Assembly (NCBI GenBank): GCA_035532075.1
Contig: DATKRV010000039.1
Location: 1 to 44,375, forward strand
Source: CAIVND01 sp035532075
Lineage (GTDB): Bacteria; Actinomycetota; Acidimicrobiia; Acidimicrobiales; Bog-793
Reading direction: 5' to 3'
Length of the DNA: 44,375 nucleotides
The notes beneath the pieces are model-generated. The model saw nothing but the letters and a program-made list of their open reading frames with translations, ran no database searches and was not told the origin of the DNA. The position numbers and the translations under genes are program-made. Below, in pieces: positions 42,429-44,375 of the stretch (within the stretch, counting starts at the first letter, position 1; every line of letters starts with the position of its first letter).

Positions 42429-44198
42429 GTGGCCACTCTTGTCGATCTCCAAGGGGTGACCATAAGACTCTCAGAACGCGTGCTCTTCGAGAGCTGTTCG
42501 TTGACTGTTTCAGAACGCGACCGCATCGGAGTTGTCGGCATTAATGGAACGGGAAAATCGACCCTGCTGCGCGTCATTGCCGGGAGGACGGCTCCTGACA
42601 GCGGATCTGTGCTTCGCTCGAAAAACCTCCGTATCGGCTATCTCGAACAAGATCCTCAACTCGCGCCCGGCACGTTGCTCAACGCCGTGGGGGAGGGTTG
42701 GGAGTCAAGGGCGGTACTCGAGCGCGTCGGTCTCGGCGCTTACGGTGACAAAGATGTCCGCGAGCTCTCGGGCGGCCAGGCAAAGCGCGTCGCGCTCGCT
42801 CATGTGCTTGCCCAGCCAGCTGACCTTGTGGTCCTTGACGAACCGACGAACCATCTCGACCTCGCCGCGGTCGACTGGCTCGAGAGACGGCTCGCGGAGT
42901 TTCGAGGCGCGCTCGTGCTCGTCTCGCATGACCGACACCTGCTTGATCGGGTAGCGACGAAGATGGTCGAACTCGACCGGGGTGATGTCTTTGTCCATAC
43001 GGGTGGTTACGGCGCATATCTCGAGGCGAAGGTGCGCAGAGAGGAGATCTCTGTTGCCACAGAGGCATCAAGGGCAAACCTCGCAAGACGAGAGCTGGCC
43101 TGGTTACGTCGCGGTGCGCCGGCGAGAACGCGCAAGCCCAAGGCGCACATCGAGGTCGCCCGGGAGCTGATCGAGCGGAAAAAACCCGTCGCGGCTAGGC
43201 AGGGTAATCTCGAACTGGACTTTGGAACTCCGCGTCTTGGAGACCAGGTGATCACCGTCGAGGGTCTCGGTTTCCGCTTTGCGAACATGGAGCGCGAGGT
43301 CTTGCATTCGGTCTCACTCGATCTTGATCCGCGCGAACGTCTTGGCATCGTCGGTCCCAACGGAAGTGGCAAGACGACCCTGCTCGACCTTTTAGCCCGC
43401 AGAAGAAAACCAGATACGGGAACGATCAAAGTGGGCTCGACGGTCGTCATCGGCTACTACGACCAGCATGGTGTTGAACTCGATCCCGGTGCTCGTATCC
43501 GCGACCTCGTTGCTGGGGATCGGCGCGTACCGGGATCACCTGAGGACAATCTCTTGATGGAGCGCTTCTGGTTTGCCAAGGACCTTCCGTTCGCCCGGGT
43601 ATCGACGCTCTCGGGCGGGGAGCGAAAGCGTCTCCAGCTCCTGCTCGTCCTCGCGCAGCGACCGAACGTGGTCTTTCTCGACGAACCGACGAACGACCTC
43701 GACCTCGACACGTTGCGCGCGATCGAGGATTTCTTTGAGGACTGGCCAGGGGCACTCGTCGTGGTCAGTCACGATCGTACCTTCCTCGACCGAAGCGTGG
43801 ATCGACTCGTCGTCGTGGAGGCCGATGGCTCGGTCCGGCCAGTTGTTGGGGGCGTCAGTGCCTATGTCGACGAGCTGACACGGACGTCGTTGAATCCACC
43901 AAGACCTGGCGGCGCAAAAGAAGTTGCCACGGGGCATTCTTCCCCACTCGTCGCGAGAGGGCCGAAGCCAACCCGGCCGCGATCGATGAGCACGCTCGGT
44001 CGATTGATGCATGAGGCGGAGAAATCGATCACACGTCTTACGCGCGAACGCGACGGTCTGTTGGAGACGATGGGTAAGACGTCGGACTACGTCGCGCTCG
44101 CCGCGTTCGGCGCGCGATTCGACGAGGTGCAAGCTCTACTCGTCGAGGCCGAGCAGAGCTGGCTTGAACTCGCCCTCGAGGCTGAGCAGAGTTGCTGA
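42429..44198 (+). CDS. uup: ABC-F family ATPase, Uup-like
   Basis: Encodes 589 residues from the GTG at 42429; the longer frame to 42210 overlaps the divergent FKBP gene. Two ATP-binding domains without membrane segments are seen: GINGTGKS, LSGGQ and LDEPTNHLD in the first, GPNGSGKT, LSGGE and LDEPTNDLD in the second. A linker of ~80 residues lies between them. The C-terminal ~70 residues are a predicted coiled coil (LGRLMHEAEKSITRLTRERD), as in Uup, which binds nucleic acid. ABC-F proteins act at the ribosome E site or in replication-related processes. Confidence 0.9.
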   Translation: MATLVDLQGVTIRLSERVLFESCSLTVSERDRIGVVGINGTGKSTLLRVIAGRTAPDSGSVLRSKNLRIGYLEQDPQLAPGTLLNAVGEGWESRAVLERVGLGAYGDKDVRELSGGQAKRVALAHVLAQPADLVVLDEPTNHLDLAAVDWLERRLAEFRGALVLVSHDRHLLDRVATKMVELDRGDVFVHTGGYGAYLEAKVRREEISVATEASRANLARRELAWLRRGAPARTRKPKAHIEVARELIERKKPVAARQGNLELDFGTPRLGDQVITVEGLGFRFANMEREVLHSVSLDLDPRERLGIVGPNGSGKTTLLDLLARRRKPDTGTIKVGSTVVIGYYDQHGVELDPGARIRDLVAGDRRVPGSPEDNLLMERFWFAKDLPFARVSTLSGGERKRLQLLLVLAQRPNVVFLDEPTNDLDLDTLRAIEDFFEDWPGALVVVSHDRTFLDRSVDRLVVVEADGSVRPVVGGVSAYVDELTRTSLNPPRPGGAKEVATGHSSPLVARGPKPTRPRSMSTLGRLMHEAEKSITRLTRERDGLLETMGKTSDYVALAAFGARFDEVQALLVEAEQSWLELALEAEQSC

Positions 44199-44235
44199 CG
44201 CGCGTCGGTCACTGCCTGCGATTCTCCCGTGTCGA

Positions 44236-44264
44236 TCGACAAACAGGCCCGGATGGGGCATACT
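44236..44264 (+). promoter_or_regulatory. Promoter of the LigU-like gene, probably leaderless
   Basis: TCGACA (44236-44241) and CATACT (44259-44264) are separated by 17 bases and match the TTGACA/TATAAT consensus at most positions. Transcription would start about seven bases later, at or next to the ATG at 44272, and no ribosome site lies before that ATG, so a leaderless mRNA is likely. Confidence 0.5.
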
Positions 44265-44271
44265 CGAACCC

Positions 44272-44375
44272 ATGTCAGGACTGCGATGCATGTTGATGCG
44301 GGGCGGCACCTCAAAGGGTGCCTATTTCCTCGAGGAGGATCTTCCCGAGGATCCCGATGAACGAGATCAGCTGAT
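44272..44375 (+). CDS. ligU: LigU/GalD-type 4-oxalomesaconate tautomerase (PrpF family), N-terminal fragment
   Basis: The last 34 codons of the window read MSGLRCMLMRGGTSKGAYFL followed by an acidic EEDLPEDP segment; the gene continues beyond the right edge. MRGGTSKG is the invariant N-terminal motif of PrpF-type isomerases, and GAYFL...DLP matches the LigU/GalD branch (4-oxalomesaconate tautomerase) better than PrpF itself (GVFF). In the protocatechuate 4,5-cleavage and gallate pathways this enzyme acts between ring opening and the LigJ hydratase and LigK aldolase. This ties the right edge to the LigC/LigK-like genes 28-35 kb to the left. Only the N terminus can be judged. Confidence 0.75.
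   Translation, partial: MSGLRCMLMRGGTSKGAYFLEEDLPEDPDERDQL

Overview
The window is high-GC bacterial DNA, most likely from an actinobacterium. The evidence is an imuB-dnaE2 mutasome behind a perfect actinobacterial-type LexA box, a WhiG/FliA-type sigma factor, RskA-like anti-sigma architecture, frequent GTG starts and a promoter that looks leaderless. The mix of Tat-exported ferritin-like proteins, a cupredoxin and aromatic-acid genes would fit an Acidimicrobiia-like lineage, but that placement is inference. I saw no rRNA, tRNA, CRISPR array or intact insertion sequence.

Layout. (1) 1-3682: the end of imuB, a LexA box and dnaE2 (SOS mutagenesis). (2) 3.8-25.1 kb: an island for aromatic or hydroxy-acid catabolism. 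It holds a MaoC hydratase, an MFS exporter, two class II aldolase-family proteins of identical length, a fused EtfB-EtfA, two adjacent RraA/LigK-type aldolases, an SDR that lacks the usual Tyr, a 4,5-dihydroxyphthalate-decarboxylase-like protein, two adjacent cupins, a small unknown protein, and a LigC-like dehydrogenase. These are followed by a WhiG-type sigma factor, a LacI regulator, a TTT uptake system (TctC plus a TctA-TctB fusion), a third cupin and an aldo/keto reductase. (3) 25.1-27.2 kb: a divergent YeiH-LysR pair. (4) 27.2-31.9 kb: an anti-sigma relic, a lipoprotein, a PAP2 phosphatase, the alkylation-repair pair ada-alkA/ogt, and a secreted protein. (5) 32-35.4 kb: ECF sigma, a membrane anti-sigma-like protein and a Ser/Thr kinase. 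(6) 35.5-40.3 kb: an ABC relic, two Tat-signal ferritin-like proteins and a cupredoxin, facing a tatB-tatC-tatA operon. (7) 40.5-44.4 kb: ECF sigma/anti-sigma, FKBP, a Uup-like ABC-F protein, and the first 34 codons of a LigU/GalD-type 4-oxalomesaconate tautomerase.

How the genes fit together. LigC-like, LigK-like and LigU-like proteins are three steps of the 4,5-cleavage (protocatechuate/gallate) meta pathway, and the decarboxylase-like proteins would feed dihydroxyphthalate-type acids into it. The TTT system could import the acid. No LigAB ring-cleavage dioxygenase is present. The adjacent cupins, one with a gentisate-dioxygenase-like His pattern, are the obvious candidates for that step. 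This makes the island the best candidate here for an undescribed pathway. The Tat operon beside its own probable iron-binding substrates and a copper protein is the second system of interest.
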